From assembly GCA_009823395.1 (NCBI GenBank), contig CM020513.1, positions 5,860,001 to 5,924,000 on the forward strand: DNA of 64,000 nt, given 5' to 3'. Shown here piece after piece: positions 52,770 through 63,971 of the stretch. Source of the stretch: Thamnaconus septentrionalis. Taxonomy: Eukaryota; Chordata; Actinopteri; Tetraodontiformes; Monacanthidae. The notes beneath the pieces were generated by a model. That model did no database searches and was not told the origin of the DNA. It was given only the letters and a program-made list of their open reading frames with translations. Made by a program: the position numbers and the translations under genes. The first letter of the stretch is position 1. The number at the start of each line of letters is the position of its first letter.

Positions 52770-53443
52770 CTCGGCTTCTCACACATCAGTCAGTATGAAG
52801 CTAGATGGCAGCACAGCACTTCGATTCACTACCTGTTCCCCGTGGTGGTGAGAAGATTCTCTTCATCTCCATCCATCCCTTCCAAAAAACAAAACTCAAT
52901 GCTGCAACATGAAAAGGTTTTCATTAAAAACAAAACGTTTTTCTAAATTTAAGGTACAATTGACAAATACATACGTAAGTGTAGGATTATATAAGAAGTT
53001 CACGTAAACCAATATAGATGCGGCTAATAATTTACACTTAAAACACCTCATTTAAGTTACGATTAAAACCGTTTGAATATTTATGGTCCCCTCGACAAGA
53101 ATATAAGCCATTTATAAAAGTTTACATATTTTTAGACACCGCACGCTGTATAAATTGCACTTGGAAACAGTTCATACATTCAGTCCACCGTCTGATGTTG
53201 CGGTTCCCCCTCAGTTTCGCAGCTACAAGACAGAACTCTGAGGATGATCTGGCACTTCAGCCACCAAGAGACACATGGTCACGTTATAAATCAAAGACAT
53301 GTGACTTCAGCCGCAATCTTGTTTGGCTCGGTGAATGCTGAAGTGGAATCTTGCCTTGGCCCAGGCTGGTGAGCTCAGGTCGGTTCCCTGGTTCCCCCCG
53401 CAGCGGCATCTCTTCCGAGCGACCGGGATCTTCCTTGGCCTCT

Positions 53444-54506
53444 CTAGGCCGCCGTGCATGACCTCCTGACCCTGCAGAGTTGCCCGGCGGCTGCGCCGTC
53501 CCGTCCCGTCCCGGCCGCCTCCAGCTCGCTTTGAGCGCCGTCCTGCGGGGCATGGCGGCGGCGGCGGCCGTAGCCGGTTGAGTTGATCTTTGCCTGAGGT
53601 GCTTTTAATTTGGTCTCCCTGTTGGTGATCAGCAGCAGCCGGTGCAGCAGGTCGTTGTACGCACAAGTGACAAGGAGACAGCCGGCTCTCTTCTGCCTGA
53701 TCTTCAGGCCAGAACTGGAAGAGAGAGAAACATATTTGAGGCATTTTTGCCCTTCCAGGGTTGCTGGAAGGGAGGCTGACCTGTCTAGACAGGACACAAA
53801 CTGAGAACACTCAGATGTATTTTTTTTATTTTTTTTTTTATCAAGATTTAGAAGAATTCATGTGAATTGAATTAAATTGTGCAGACGGAAAAACATCAGT
53901 CTGTTTTTTTGGAACTCAATTTATTCTGACAGGGTGGCTTTTTTTTATTTGCAACCTTGACAGTCTCTGGAGCGTCTTTCGGGTTCTGGCAACCCGTTTG
54001 GACCAGATCCTAAACTCCTGGTTCTACAAACCACCAACTTTTATCCATCAGGCTTCTTTCCTTCTTTCCAAATGTCAGAATGACCTTCTTTTTTTTTTTT
54101 TGATTTACCTTGAAAGAGGCGCAGCCGTTTTTGTGTCCTTGTCCTGGGAGTGGTCGACCCCCTGGCTGGATGTGCTCTGGAGATTCTGCCGGTCTGTCTC
54201 CACCTGGTCCTGCAGCAGCATGTCAACCCTGCTACGAGCAGTAAAGAAAAGAGGTTAGAACTGTCCAAATTTCACATTTATTTCATGTAAAGTCTCTGTG
54301 TATTAGCAAAATCCAGGTGTTTTCCCTCCTCCCCAGTGTGGTGGATGTGACAGCAGTGGTGTGAGTTTCCACCTCAGTGTCGACACCGTGGCTCACCTTT
54401 GCTTCAGGCTGCTGCTGGACTCCACTGGAGCACCTCTGACCACAGGCAGCAGCATGACTGTGGCGAAGGCGCAGCAGGAGATGACAGCGTGCAGAGAGAA
54501 TCTCAT
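53444..54506 (-). CDS. adm: Adrenomedullin-type preprohormone
   Basis: A secreted vasoactive peptide precursor of the calcitonin/CGRP/adrenomedullin family. Mature peptides act on CLR-RAMP receptors. Coding exons are 54,506-54,397, 54,228-54,109 (or from 54,231) and 53,714-53,444. The phases agree and the product is 166 residues (human 185). MRFSLHAVISCCAFATVMLL is a signal peptide, with probable cleavage after VVRG. The hormone region is in the last exon: a basic site RQKR, a six-residue disulfide ring CLLVTC, a helical DLLHRLL stretch, and the terminus KINSTGYG followed by RRRR, the amidation and cleavage signal of adrenomedullins. The ring differs from the usual CxxGTC. The position beside ampd3 is that of human ADM. 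It could be either of the two teleost ADM co-orthologues. Confidence 0.85.
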
Positions 54507-54961
54507 GTTTGGTTGTTCTGGATTTTTTTTGGTGGTAGTGCTGGAAAGTGTAAAACAAGTAAAGTATAAATACAACTAAGAAAACATAACAAAAAATAGA
54601 CATGTTGAACAACTGTGACATTTGACAAATTTGACAAATTTAATTCATTTGAGACAAAAGTAGATTGGCAAATACAGAAACTCAAGATTCTGGTTCTCAT
54701 TCCAAAATTAATTATTATTATTTTGATATTGATTTGTCATTACAGTCTAAACCATTGATTTTAAATTTTAAAATCCTCATAAATCATACTAACCAACAAA
54801 AATCAACACGAACCATAACCTATATGACCATATCGCAACTTTGATAGGACGAGAAATTAAAACTGATAGATATCAGTTTAATTGTTCTGCACAACGTTTT
54901 GTTTGTTTGTTTTTTTATTTTAAAAAAAAGGTTAATTAAAACTGGCTCCAAACTGACTTAC

Positions 54962-55117
54962 CTCAGGCCGCAGTTTGAAAACGATGCTGTGGGACAAGGG
55001 ATGCTCATCCGAGTGTGTTGCGCAGGGTGCAGCAGCGTCGGCTGTGGTTTCCAGGGCAGCGACAGACACCATTAGTGGAAGTCTGGGGTTTACGCCGCCA
55101 GCATGAGAGGCTTTATA
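54962..55117 (-). promoter_or_regulatory. adm core promoter and noncoding first exon
   Basis: A TATA box (TATAAAG on the minus strand) lies at 55,111-55,117, so transcription should start near 55,085. The first exon would end at a strong donor, GAG|GTAAGT, at 54,962. It joins an acceptor (AATCCAG) at 54,518 eleven bases before the start codon. This matches the TATA-type adrenomedullin gene layout with a noncoding first exon. Confidence 0.6.
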
Positions 55118-57825
55118 GACAGGGGGAGGGAGGGGCTCTACCTGAATGCCAGAGCCAGTGGGAGGGGCCGAGGGACAGTCGGTGTCGAGCTCGTCCAACC
55201 CGCGTATGGACAGTTAAAACCAAGAGCTGCTATTGATCCAGTCAGCAGCCCTGCAAGTGGTCTGACAAACTCTGTGCATATTTCCTTTTGATTGGATGCA
55301 GCCACTTCCTCTGAAAAGTGTTGAAAGATTTGGTTTGGTGACTTTCTGGATTTTGTTAATTGGCCTTAAAAAGTTCTCTCTTTTTTTTGAGGGGATTGTG
55401 CAAATAGGACACCGATGTGAACCAAGAAGATCTGATCACTCCAGCCGGCACTCGTCTTGGAGGCGGTTGTTGGAAGTGGTGAGGTTGCAGCTTGGGGTCA
55501 CGCACGCTGTCGGTCAAATGAAGTGTAAATGTCCACTGGAGGTTTTTATTTCTTTTCCTCAGTTTAAATTAGCCATCCATGATGTACAGTGCAACACACA
55601 AGCAGAGTAAGAGCCTCTAAAACTAAATAAAGATGTCCTGTAAACATTTAGCAAATAATCACTGACCTGTTACGAAATCTCAATGACAATCATTATTCTT
55701 GTACGCTGGGCAGTTTGTCTCCAACTGATCCAAACCAGTGCACGCGGACGGACAGTGTATGAAAAAGCTTGAAGATTAATCCTCAATGACCGAAGCGCTG
55801 GTTTTAACAAAGGCAGAGACTCCAAATCTCTTTGGAAAATAGCTATGATAGCAAAGAAAACAAAAGCAACCTACTGCAACATCTTTTGATATTGTTTTAC
55901 CTGCTCTTGATGACAAATCCCGGCATTGTGATCATATGCCGGCCAGAGGACGTCCATGATTTCAATCTGAGCTCAGCACTGGCAGGTGGCCACTTTGTGA
56001 GATATAGGTGAGACGTTTGTGCGTCTATTTATAGCCTCGAAATTCACTATAAATACACAAAAGAGATAATTCTATTGATTTTATTAACTCTGGTATGCAG
56101 CCATGATAGTCATTATGGGTCAGGAAAAGAAAGGGTAACACCTTCATAAATAAGAAAAGTGTTACACTTGTTTTCCTCCACAAAGCCAAAATCACAGAAT
56201 CTGTTTTCTGTTGTTTGGAAAATTCCGACGTCAGATTGTTCAGATCAGGTGGAAAATTCCAATTAGCTCGAGGCAAAGTCGGTGTTCCGTGAAACCCTGA
56301 TTTCTGATATCCAAACAAACTCTATCCGGAAGTACAATTAAAAGGCTGATTTTGGAATATGGTCTAATTTACTTGGTACGTCACAGCAGTAAACGGTGAT
56401 GACGTCAGCGTCGATGTGGCAACAAAGCAAGTTTCACAATTTATGCTAGTGGGGGTCAACGACAGAAGGATATTAATTTTACCTGAGAACATGAAACATG
56501 GCGAAGGGCAACGACTCCTTGATTGTCTTGGTTTTACCGCCCAGGTGGGAGGAGTTGGTGCCAGTGTGTTGGTGGTTAAATTAAAGCAGCCAGGGCGCCA
56601 CCCTCGGGCTGCTTTGTTCTGGACTTACTTCGTTCGTGACACTGTCCACAAACCAGTCAATTGCACCTTTGTTCGCACGGTGGTGCTGCTAGGCTACGCT
56701 GCAAAGCCGAGGGGTGGCGGGGCCGCTGTGCCTGCACCGGTTTGTTGTGGTGGATAGTCTGTGCAAAACTACGACATCTAGTGGTGAAACTGTAAAACCG
56801 TGCTCCTGTGAGGTTATTATAGCAAGTAGCCATAGCTTGTTCAGATGTTCCATATTCACAGCTTCATCTGCATATTTCAGACATTCTTTTGTTTCCATCT
56901 TTTGTGCCCCCCCCCCTTTATTGTTTCTTTTTGCTTTGTTTGTTCTCTGATTTGTATTAACAAAGGCAATGACTAACTGTATTGCTGTCGTAGGCTAATA
57001 TAGCGTAGCCACAGTAACCTTAGGATTAAATCATATGACAGACGTTCCAACAACTTCAGACATTTCGCAAAGTGGCAAAACCAAGGGGATCTATCAAAGA
57101 TTTGTTGGTCTCAAAGCACTCAAATGTTTAATTGAATTTATTTCGAAGAAGATCCAGAGGAATGACCATGATTTTCCATTATGCGACTCTCAACAACCGT
57201 GAGCTCTGTCACCGCAGTGGAGTCTTTGAAATGCAGCGATAGAATCACACGTTTTTAACCTGTTTGGGGAAAATAACATTGGTCCAAGTGTCAGTCCCAG
57301 TGGAACCCCACAAATGATGTAGGACTTAGAGCACAAACAATAGACAAAATTATTATGACAATTTTTCAACCAACTATTGACGCTGCAAAGCCTTAAAGAA
57401 GAGCTGGGGTTGCAGAGGCATGTCATAGGTGTTGTGTCCACAGGTTTTTTTTTTGTTTTTTTGGGGGGGCCGGGTTCATCATCTTGAATTTTACTCTCGC
57501 ATTGCAAACGCAAACACGTCAGGGATTGCTTTGGAAAGTTTCAGAATTCCAGTGGGTGGGGTGCAGAATAGAAAACGAATTTTAAAAGCCAAGTTTCTGA
57601 GAATCTACAAGTCGCTGATGCTGATGTTGTCCACGCTGTCAACAAAAGCAGGGATAAGTTGCTCAACACCATCTCAGATTTGGTCCAAATATTTACACAA
57701 ACGTATCTCTTTTTGAGTCGCACAAACAATGACGTCGCCGCACAATCCTCAGACCTGGAGGGAAATTTAAAATTCCACTAGCTCATCATCATGATCCAAT
57801 AATCAAAGGGTTTCAGATTTAGCAC

Positions 57826-57863
57826 GAGTCAAATAACAACACATAGATGTTGTTATTTGACTC
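57826..57863. repeat. Perfect 16-bp hairpin
   Basis: GAGTCAAATAACAACA at 57,826-57,841 and its exact reverse complement at 57,848-57,863, with the loop CATAGA. No adjacent gene. Confidence 0.95.
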
Positions 57864-58450
57864 ATGGTAACAGCTACTTTTGATTAGATTCTTTGTTCAG
57901 TTGCGTGTACATTTCATTTCAACAGTTACAATAATTACAGATCCACTTCGTTTGCCAGCTGAAATGAAATCAAACTCACCAAGGCGTGACGCCGCAAACA
58001 AATACCAGTCACTGTCTGTATTTGTTTAACTTTTTAACATTTTTTATCTAAAAAACAAACATGCGTCACATTTCAAGGTGTTTCTTCTTCGTCTTCTTCT
58101 TTTTATGCATCTTCCAAGAGATTGATGTTCCTCAAGTGGCTTGTTAAAAAACAAACACGCTACAAAAATAGCTGTAGCTGACTCTGGTTCCCCCTGCGAG
58201 GTCGATGCCGGAGCCTGCGAGAAGATGTTTACTGCTCAGTCACACACATTCTGCCACCGTGAGTCACCAGCTCTCTGCGAGGCATCGCATGCTGGAGGCA
58301 CAGTAGCGTCCCTGTTTCCATTTCATCCGTCCGTCACCTCACAGTCCCAACAAGACGTGAAAAAAAATGTTGATTCGTTTTGATCAAACGTATGAGTTGG
58401 GTCCCAAAGTTTCACTCTGTCCTTTTTATATGTGGACATACTTATATATT

Positions 58451-58530
58451 AGGGCTGTCAGTCAATTCAAAATTTGAAGTGTGATTAATCACGAGTGTCC
58501 TGAGTTGACTCGTGATTAATCACAAGAAAC
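58451..58530. repeat. hAT-like terminal fragment with 16-bp inverted repeat
   Basis: Starts AGGGCTGTCAGTCAATTCAA. It contains GTGATTAATCACGAGT at 58,481-58,496 and its exact reverse complement at 58,508-58,523. Related to 34,433-34,612. Confidence 0.65.
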
Positions 58531-61500
58531 GAGAAATGCGCGTCTGGTCGGCGCGTGATTTTCGTAGGCGCGCCACTTCCACCTCCAGTATGATATTTTC
58601 CAGGTTTTTTCAGAGAAACGCACACAGCACGATTTCAGTTCAGCGTTTAGGATGGAGAGGCCGAGCGGTGAAGGTGGGGACCTCACGGAGTTCTGCGAGG
58701 TCCAAATGAAGCGGCCACTGGAGATACCTGCAGACGATCACCCGTCAAGGGTCAATGATGTGCAGGTGTGAAAAGTGGCGCAAGGCTGACCAACAGCTCA
58801 GCTCCTCCTCCTGCTGTCACATGATCTTTCTATGTGGAATGAAGAGTTGGGAAAGACAGGTTTGATTTCCCCACTGGGCCCCCCTGCTCCCCTGCCCGAT
58901 CCCGGGCCTTCCTGTGGGTGCACACTTGACCTCAGTCAGATGCTGATGCTAACTGGAGCCAGATCCTTTGTCCCGAATCTTGAAAAATAAAAACAATTAA
59001 AAATAATCCCAAACCCCAAAAGTTTCTCTCCGACAATCCAGCTGGACGTTGAGGGACAACTGGCAGGTGCTTCACGGCTCCTTTTCCACCGGAGAGGAGG
59101 CCCAACTAGTGCTGACTCCTCGCTCTGCGGGCCAAACTCTCAGGATTCTTCACTTCAGCAAGGCAAAGAAAAAGGAAGAAGTAGAAGAAGGAGGAGGTGG
59201 AAGAGGAGGACGACATCTGTTTGCATCTCTGACCCTCTGCGGGACCCCCCCCACCACCCTCCCCAACCCCCAAGGGAGCCTTCAATCCATCACGGCGAGA
59301 TCCACGATGTGGACGGAGATCCGGCGATGTGCTATTTTTGTCTCGCCTCACGCCAGATGCTGCCCGATCGCACCCCTGGGCGCCGTGAATTGTCAAGTGC
59401 GATATTGAGAAGGAAGTTAAACGCTGTGCAGGCATTTTATAGGAGCGTCCCGGGGGAACGGCCGGAATTCCACAACTTCCAAACCCCGTATAGATGGAAT
59501 TCCTCTGACATCCTCAGACACTTTGTACTTTGTACACACACACACACACTTTTTTTTTTTTTTTTTTTGCCATCTTGCCTCTATTTTCCAACACACCCCC
59601 AGCGATGGATTCCAGATCGGGAATTTAATGCATTTCTGCCTGGCGTCAGCCATCAGGAATGCGGCGCGCGTGCCACAGGCCTCATAACCTCCGGCTGATG
59701 AGTGCGAGGATGTTTTAGAGAGCGCCAGGGGGGGGCTGATGGGATGCAGGCGCCGCAGGGGGGCTGCAGGGGGAGCTCGCCGGTAATGACAGGCCGCCCT
59801 CTTGCATAAAGCGACGTCAGCACAGCTGCAGGCCGCATCTGGACGCCACATTTTAATTATTTTTTATTTTATCTATTTTCATTTCATTTTATAGTTGTTG
59901 TTTTTTTTCGCGGGGGGTATCATGTGTTTGTTTGGTCTGTACGGTTCAAATTAACTCGCTGTCGCCGCACGACATGGAAGGTTGGATGGAGCTAATTAGC
60001 GGGGAGCGGGGGGCTGCAGGGGGGCACCAGTTACCTTTGGCCTTGGACGCTTTGTGTAACTGGAGCTCACTTGTTTGTTTGCAAGATTCCAAACGTCCGA
60101 GGTGAACTTTTGAATCCTTGTGTGCGTGACGCGGCACTTCACAGTGCCTTGGGCCAGAGTTTTCCACCTGCTGTGAGTGACTTTATGCACTTTATGAAGA
60201 CCACCAGAGCTTGCTACAAGGATAAAATCTAGTCTTAAATGCATGTGCAAAAAAAAAACAAATATAAAAAACAGAAAAGCTCAACATTGCCCATTTTTTG
60301 TTTCTTTGTTTATTCTTATTACCATCCAGTTTTACAAAAGCCTGAAATTAATATTCATCAATCAACTTTTTTAATAGATGATAAAAACAAAACGTAAACG
60401 TACACACATTGAAAGTAGGTTAGTTCAATAAATCTTCTGAAGCACTTTCAGCCTGTTTTCAAAGTCAAAGAAATGCTGCAAAATTTCTCCATGTAGTGAC
60501 GTCCATTCACTAAAATCTGAAAAAAAAATTTGAGGCATTTTATTCAGAACGTGGGAAACGTCTCATGGTCCTGGTCCTGGTTGTCTCATTAAATGGACAC
60601 AAAAAGTACTCAAAAACTGAACTAAACTAAGCTGAAATGCAAACTATTAACAATGAAAACAATTAGCAGAGCAGCGGCTCTCATTCCTTTAGTATAAGAC
60701 ACATTGCGATTCACACCCTGATTTAATTCTCATCATTGAATCAAAACATGTTAAACCAGACACTGAATCAACAGGGAAAACGAGCAACATGGCTAAAAAA
60801 TGTTTTTGCAGATTTCAGTCTAAAAAAAACCCATCCCTGCTTGAGTTGATCTAATTACGCAGAAACCGTTTCATAATCCGGGAGAAAAATAAATAAATAG
60901 ATGAACCTAATTTTAAAGACCGACGTCCTCTTTTGTTTTGGAAAATTCAAAGTATAGAGGGTGAGGTTGGACCGTCGGGCCCGGCGGCGTGCAGCTCCAG
61001 CCCGAGACACCTGCTGCGACTCTGGCGCCCTCTAGCGAACACATCGAGTCCATTGACACGTTTCCATTTCTGTAGTTTGATGCGGTTGAGTTTCAACACA
61101 ACACAGTGGACAGCTGTTAAAGATCTGTTTTAATAGACGGCTTGTTTGTGAGGTTGTTTTTTTTTTTGTACATTTCTAAAAACAAAACTGGAACTCACAA
61201 GTTTCACTGGCGACAAAATAAGACACAACACACGTTGCGTGGTTAGGCAAAAAGAGGCAACATGAACGGCCGCTCGGGCTTATTTTTGGGCCCGAATCAA
61301 CACACAACAGCAACCTGATTTAGAGTCAACCTTCGCACAACCTCATTCAAATGTGTAGAAAAAAAGTCTGTTTCGACAAAAACAGTGCCGACGCGACGCA
61401 CAGTGGCGCGTTTAGCACAAATCAAATGTCAGGACAGCGCAGAAACACACAAGTAACACTGCAAAACCTTGTTCCCTTTGTTGGTCACCGGATCATCACG

Positions 61501-61942
61501 TGTGGCTGATCAGTGTTTGTCTTTATAATATTTGACGGGCAGTTTGGAGGAGGAGGGACCGGTCCACGCCGCCCGCTGCTCTTTGATTTGGAAAGAAAAT
61601 AAGAAATACAAACAATACAAAACTACACAACAGACTCAGACACTGTTCAGTTATTTCAACGGCCTGAAGTAAGATTTTAGGAGGAAAACATTGTTACAGC
61701 ACTTGAGTTGTTTTACACACCATCCCTGTTAAAGTTAATGAGGCTACAGTCTTGGAGACTAGCGAGACACCTACAAGGTTCCTGGAGGAGGAGGAGGATG
61801 AGAGGAGGAGGAGGGAGGAGGAGGAGGAAGGGGAGCGGGGGAGGGCGGAGACTAATCCAGTAGAGTCCAGTCTGTTCCAGTGTCAATCCAGCTGAGAACC
61901 AGTGTGACCAGTGTGACCAGTATGACCAGCGGCAGCACGTCT

Positions 61943-63870
61943 CTACTGGAACTGGGCCGACTGGTTCTTGGCCTCCTGCCACTTCTTCTCCCTCAGATTG
62001 AGCTCGCCGTCGGAGAAGGCTGCCGGGCCCCAGTTGGTGATCAGCGGCCGACCTTTGGAGCCTGCAGGCCGCAAAAAACCAAAAAGCAATAAGGCAGGAA
62101 GGTTAAAGTTCAACCAGATTGTCTGAATCTTAATTCCCCCTTCTTGGGTACCAAAAAGGCATGGAACCATTGAAACAGTGGCAAACCATTTCTGACAATC
62201 AGCCCCTCTGTGATGTCACAAAGGGGCACCCACGATAGCGGTCCCCAGGTGCTGGCTCCGCCCTTCTAAGACCGCCTTCGTTTCTCTCTGCTTCCAAACA
62301 CAGACTGTTTTCTAGCTGCTCAGCTGGGATCAAAATCAAATACGTATAGGTGAATGAATGGAGAATATGCCAACTTATGATTTCACATTGAATTTGAATT
62401 TTAAAAGTTCAGATTTATTTATCTATTTATTTATTTAACTGTATTTAACTTTTCTTTTTTCTTCTGGATAAATTTCACTGATGGAGCAGACTACGGAAGC
62501 GTATTGCATTCACTTGGCAATTAAAAAAAATATGTTTTTCGTGCAATTTTTTTTCCAGCCTAGTTTTTCATGCTAATTTTTTTCCAGCCCAGTTTTTCGT
62601 GCTAATTTTTTTCTGCCCTGTTTTTCGTGCTAATTTTTTTCTGCCGTTTTTCGTGTACATTTTTTTCCGCCCTGTTTTATTTTATTTTGAAATCCCGCGA
62701 GAAAACAGTCAACAGGTGACTCTACGGCATGGATGTGCTCTACGGTGGTGACACATGTCACCACGTAGCCAGTCTGAATGCACTTCAAATGCATTATTTT
62801 GTATCCATGGAGCATGCCATATTTATCCAATTGATCCCGGAGAAAAGTCCTCAGATGCCTACGTAAAGTTGATAAACTGATTGTAATGAAATCTATGTCA
62901 CTTAAAGAAAGGACTATTTCCCAGTGTCTCAAACCCATGTCAAAATAGAATTTGATTGAACTGAACAAGCTGGCCATGTTTTCTTCCATTATATCTAGCT
63001 CTCAATGAAAGAATGGATGCGGTGGTTTCTGATGCTCTCTAAACTCGGGAAAATAGGGCGGAAAGAAATTAGCACGAAAAACAGGGCAAAAAAAAATTGC
63101 ACGAAAAACAGAAATAATTACACTGAAAAACAGAAAAATTTTTCTTTGCCAAGTGAATGCAATACGCTTCCGTAGCAGACACCGTCAAAGTACTCTGAAA
63201 AACATTTTAGCATTTTAAACTATCGAGTTCAACAGAATTAAAAGCAGACATTAGATTTGTTTTTTATTCGACACACAATTATATATTTTTGAAAAGGTGA
63301 GTCTGGACGTGAGCGTTCCAGCGAAGGCCTGACACCTGGCTGTGCGTTACCTGGCTGGATGAGCCGCAGCAGACCCTCGTGCTCCGCCACCTTGTGCTTC
63401 CACGTCCTCGTGTTGTTGGTGGCGTCCGTCAGCTTCTTCATCACCGTCTGCGACACAACACAGGAGACAAACAACAGGTGAGGGCAGCAGGCGCAGGCTC
63501 GTTGAGCAGCTGTCCCTGCCGTCTGCTGGGATTCAGCGACGCCGTGTGGCAGGGAGAGGAACTACCACCTCCGTCCCTCTTCGGACCAGGACGCTGACAC
63601 ACTCTCATACAACTTCATCTCTGGCTGTGGGTTTGTGTGCGGGGTCACGTGACTCCCGGTGTAAGGCTGACCTGGTACTGCTCTAGCGCCCCCTGCCTCT
63701 CCTTCTCCAGATCCTCCAGCTGCGCCATGGCGGCTTGCAGGGCGCTCTCCTTGGCCTGCCGCTGCTTCTCCAGCTCCTGCTTCTCCGCCTCCGTCTCCGA
63801 GATGGCCCGCTGCTGCCGCAGGTGGTGCTCCTCAAGCTCCGCCCTCTTGGCGGACTCCTCCTCCAACAAC
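61943..63870 (-). CDS. swap70: SWAP-70, last three exons (gene continues beyond right edge)
   Basis: SWAP-70 is a PIP3-responsive, Rac-binding guanine nucleotide exchange-type protein with PH and DH-like coiled-coil regions. It acts at the membrane and on F-actin. Exons in transcript order are 63,870-63,672, 63,447-63,351 and 62,061-61,943, with GT-AG junctions and consistent phases. The first is a charged coiled coil ([18 protein letters not shown] through [10 protein letters not shown]). The second contains [19 protein letters not shown] and [10 protein letters not shown]. The last contains [20 protein letters not shown] and ends KNQSAQFQ with stop TAG at 61,943-61,945. These are the C-terminal SWAP-70 segments, including the actin-binding end. 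DEF6 is the nearest relative, but the ITNWGPAAF end and synteny favour swap70. Confidence 0.93.
62492..63174. mobile_element. 683-bp DNA transposon with 29-bp perfect TIRs, IS3EU-like
   Basis: Perfect 29-bp terminal inverted repeats lie at 62,492-62,520 (TACGGAAGCGTATTGC...) and 63,146-63,174. They are flanked by the 6-bp direct duplication GCAGAC (62,486-62,491 and 63,175-63,180). Inside the left end, four or five near-tandem units of about 27 bp (TTTTTCGTGCTAATTTTTTT with CTGCCCTG) form a subterminal array. Inverted copies (ATTAGCACGAAAAACAGGGC) lie inside the right end. It sits in the last swap70 intron. TAC...GTA ends with 6-bp duplications are, as I recall, features of the IS3EU superfamily. 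Confidence 0.9.
62630..62989 (-). pseudogene. Integrase N-terminal remnant inside the transposon
   Basis: A 119-codon frame starts [20 protein letters not shown] and continues with [13 protein letters not shown] and [17 protein letters not shown]. Many teleost genomes encode integrase-core proteins whose N-terminal part has the same order: YF-x-G, a helix-turn-helix with ISLRTLKR-like residues, then GYR-x-MH. The catalytic DDE core that should follow is absent, so it would be inactive. The family match is from recall. Chance openness is possible, but the motif order argues against it. Confidence 0.5.
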
Positions 63871-63875
63871 CTGCA

Positions 63876-63876
<1 letters not shown>

Positions 63877-63966
<90 letters not shown>
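63877..63966. repeat. (AC)17(AT)15(AC)13 composite microsatellite at a swap70 3' splice site
   Basis: (AC)n spans 63,877-63,910, (AT)n spans 63,911-63,940 and (AC)n spans 63,941-63,966, followed by (TATGTA)n. On the transcribed minus strand this gives UG repeats ending just before TTTGTGCAG and the exon at 63,870. Confidence 0.95.

Positions 63967-63971
<5 letters not shown>

Larger units (their letters stand above)
55290..61940. other. adm-swap70 intergenic region, including swap70 3' UTR
   Basis: No coding exon is supported. The region contains a perfect hairpin at 57,826-57,863, an hAT-like fragment at 58,451-58,530, and a GC-rich low-repeat stretch at 59,270-59,860. The part just below 61,940 should be swap70 3' UTR. 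ATTAAA on the minus strand at 61,129-61,134 and AATAAA at 60,309-60,314 are possible processing signals. Confidence 0.5.

Noticed and set aside
56416..56757. 113-codon frame after a CRE-like TGACGTCA sequence
   Set aside because: It has no ATG at the listed start, no recognisable domain and no splice partner. A CTAGTGGTGAAACTG phrase nearby suggests repeat-derived DNA.
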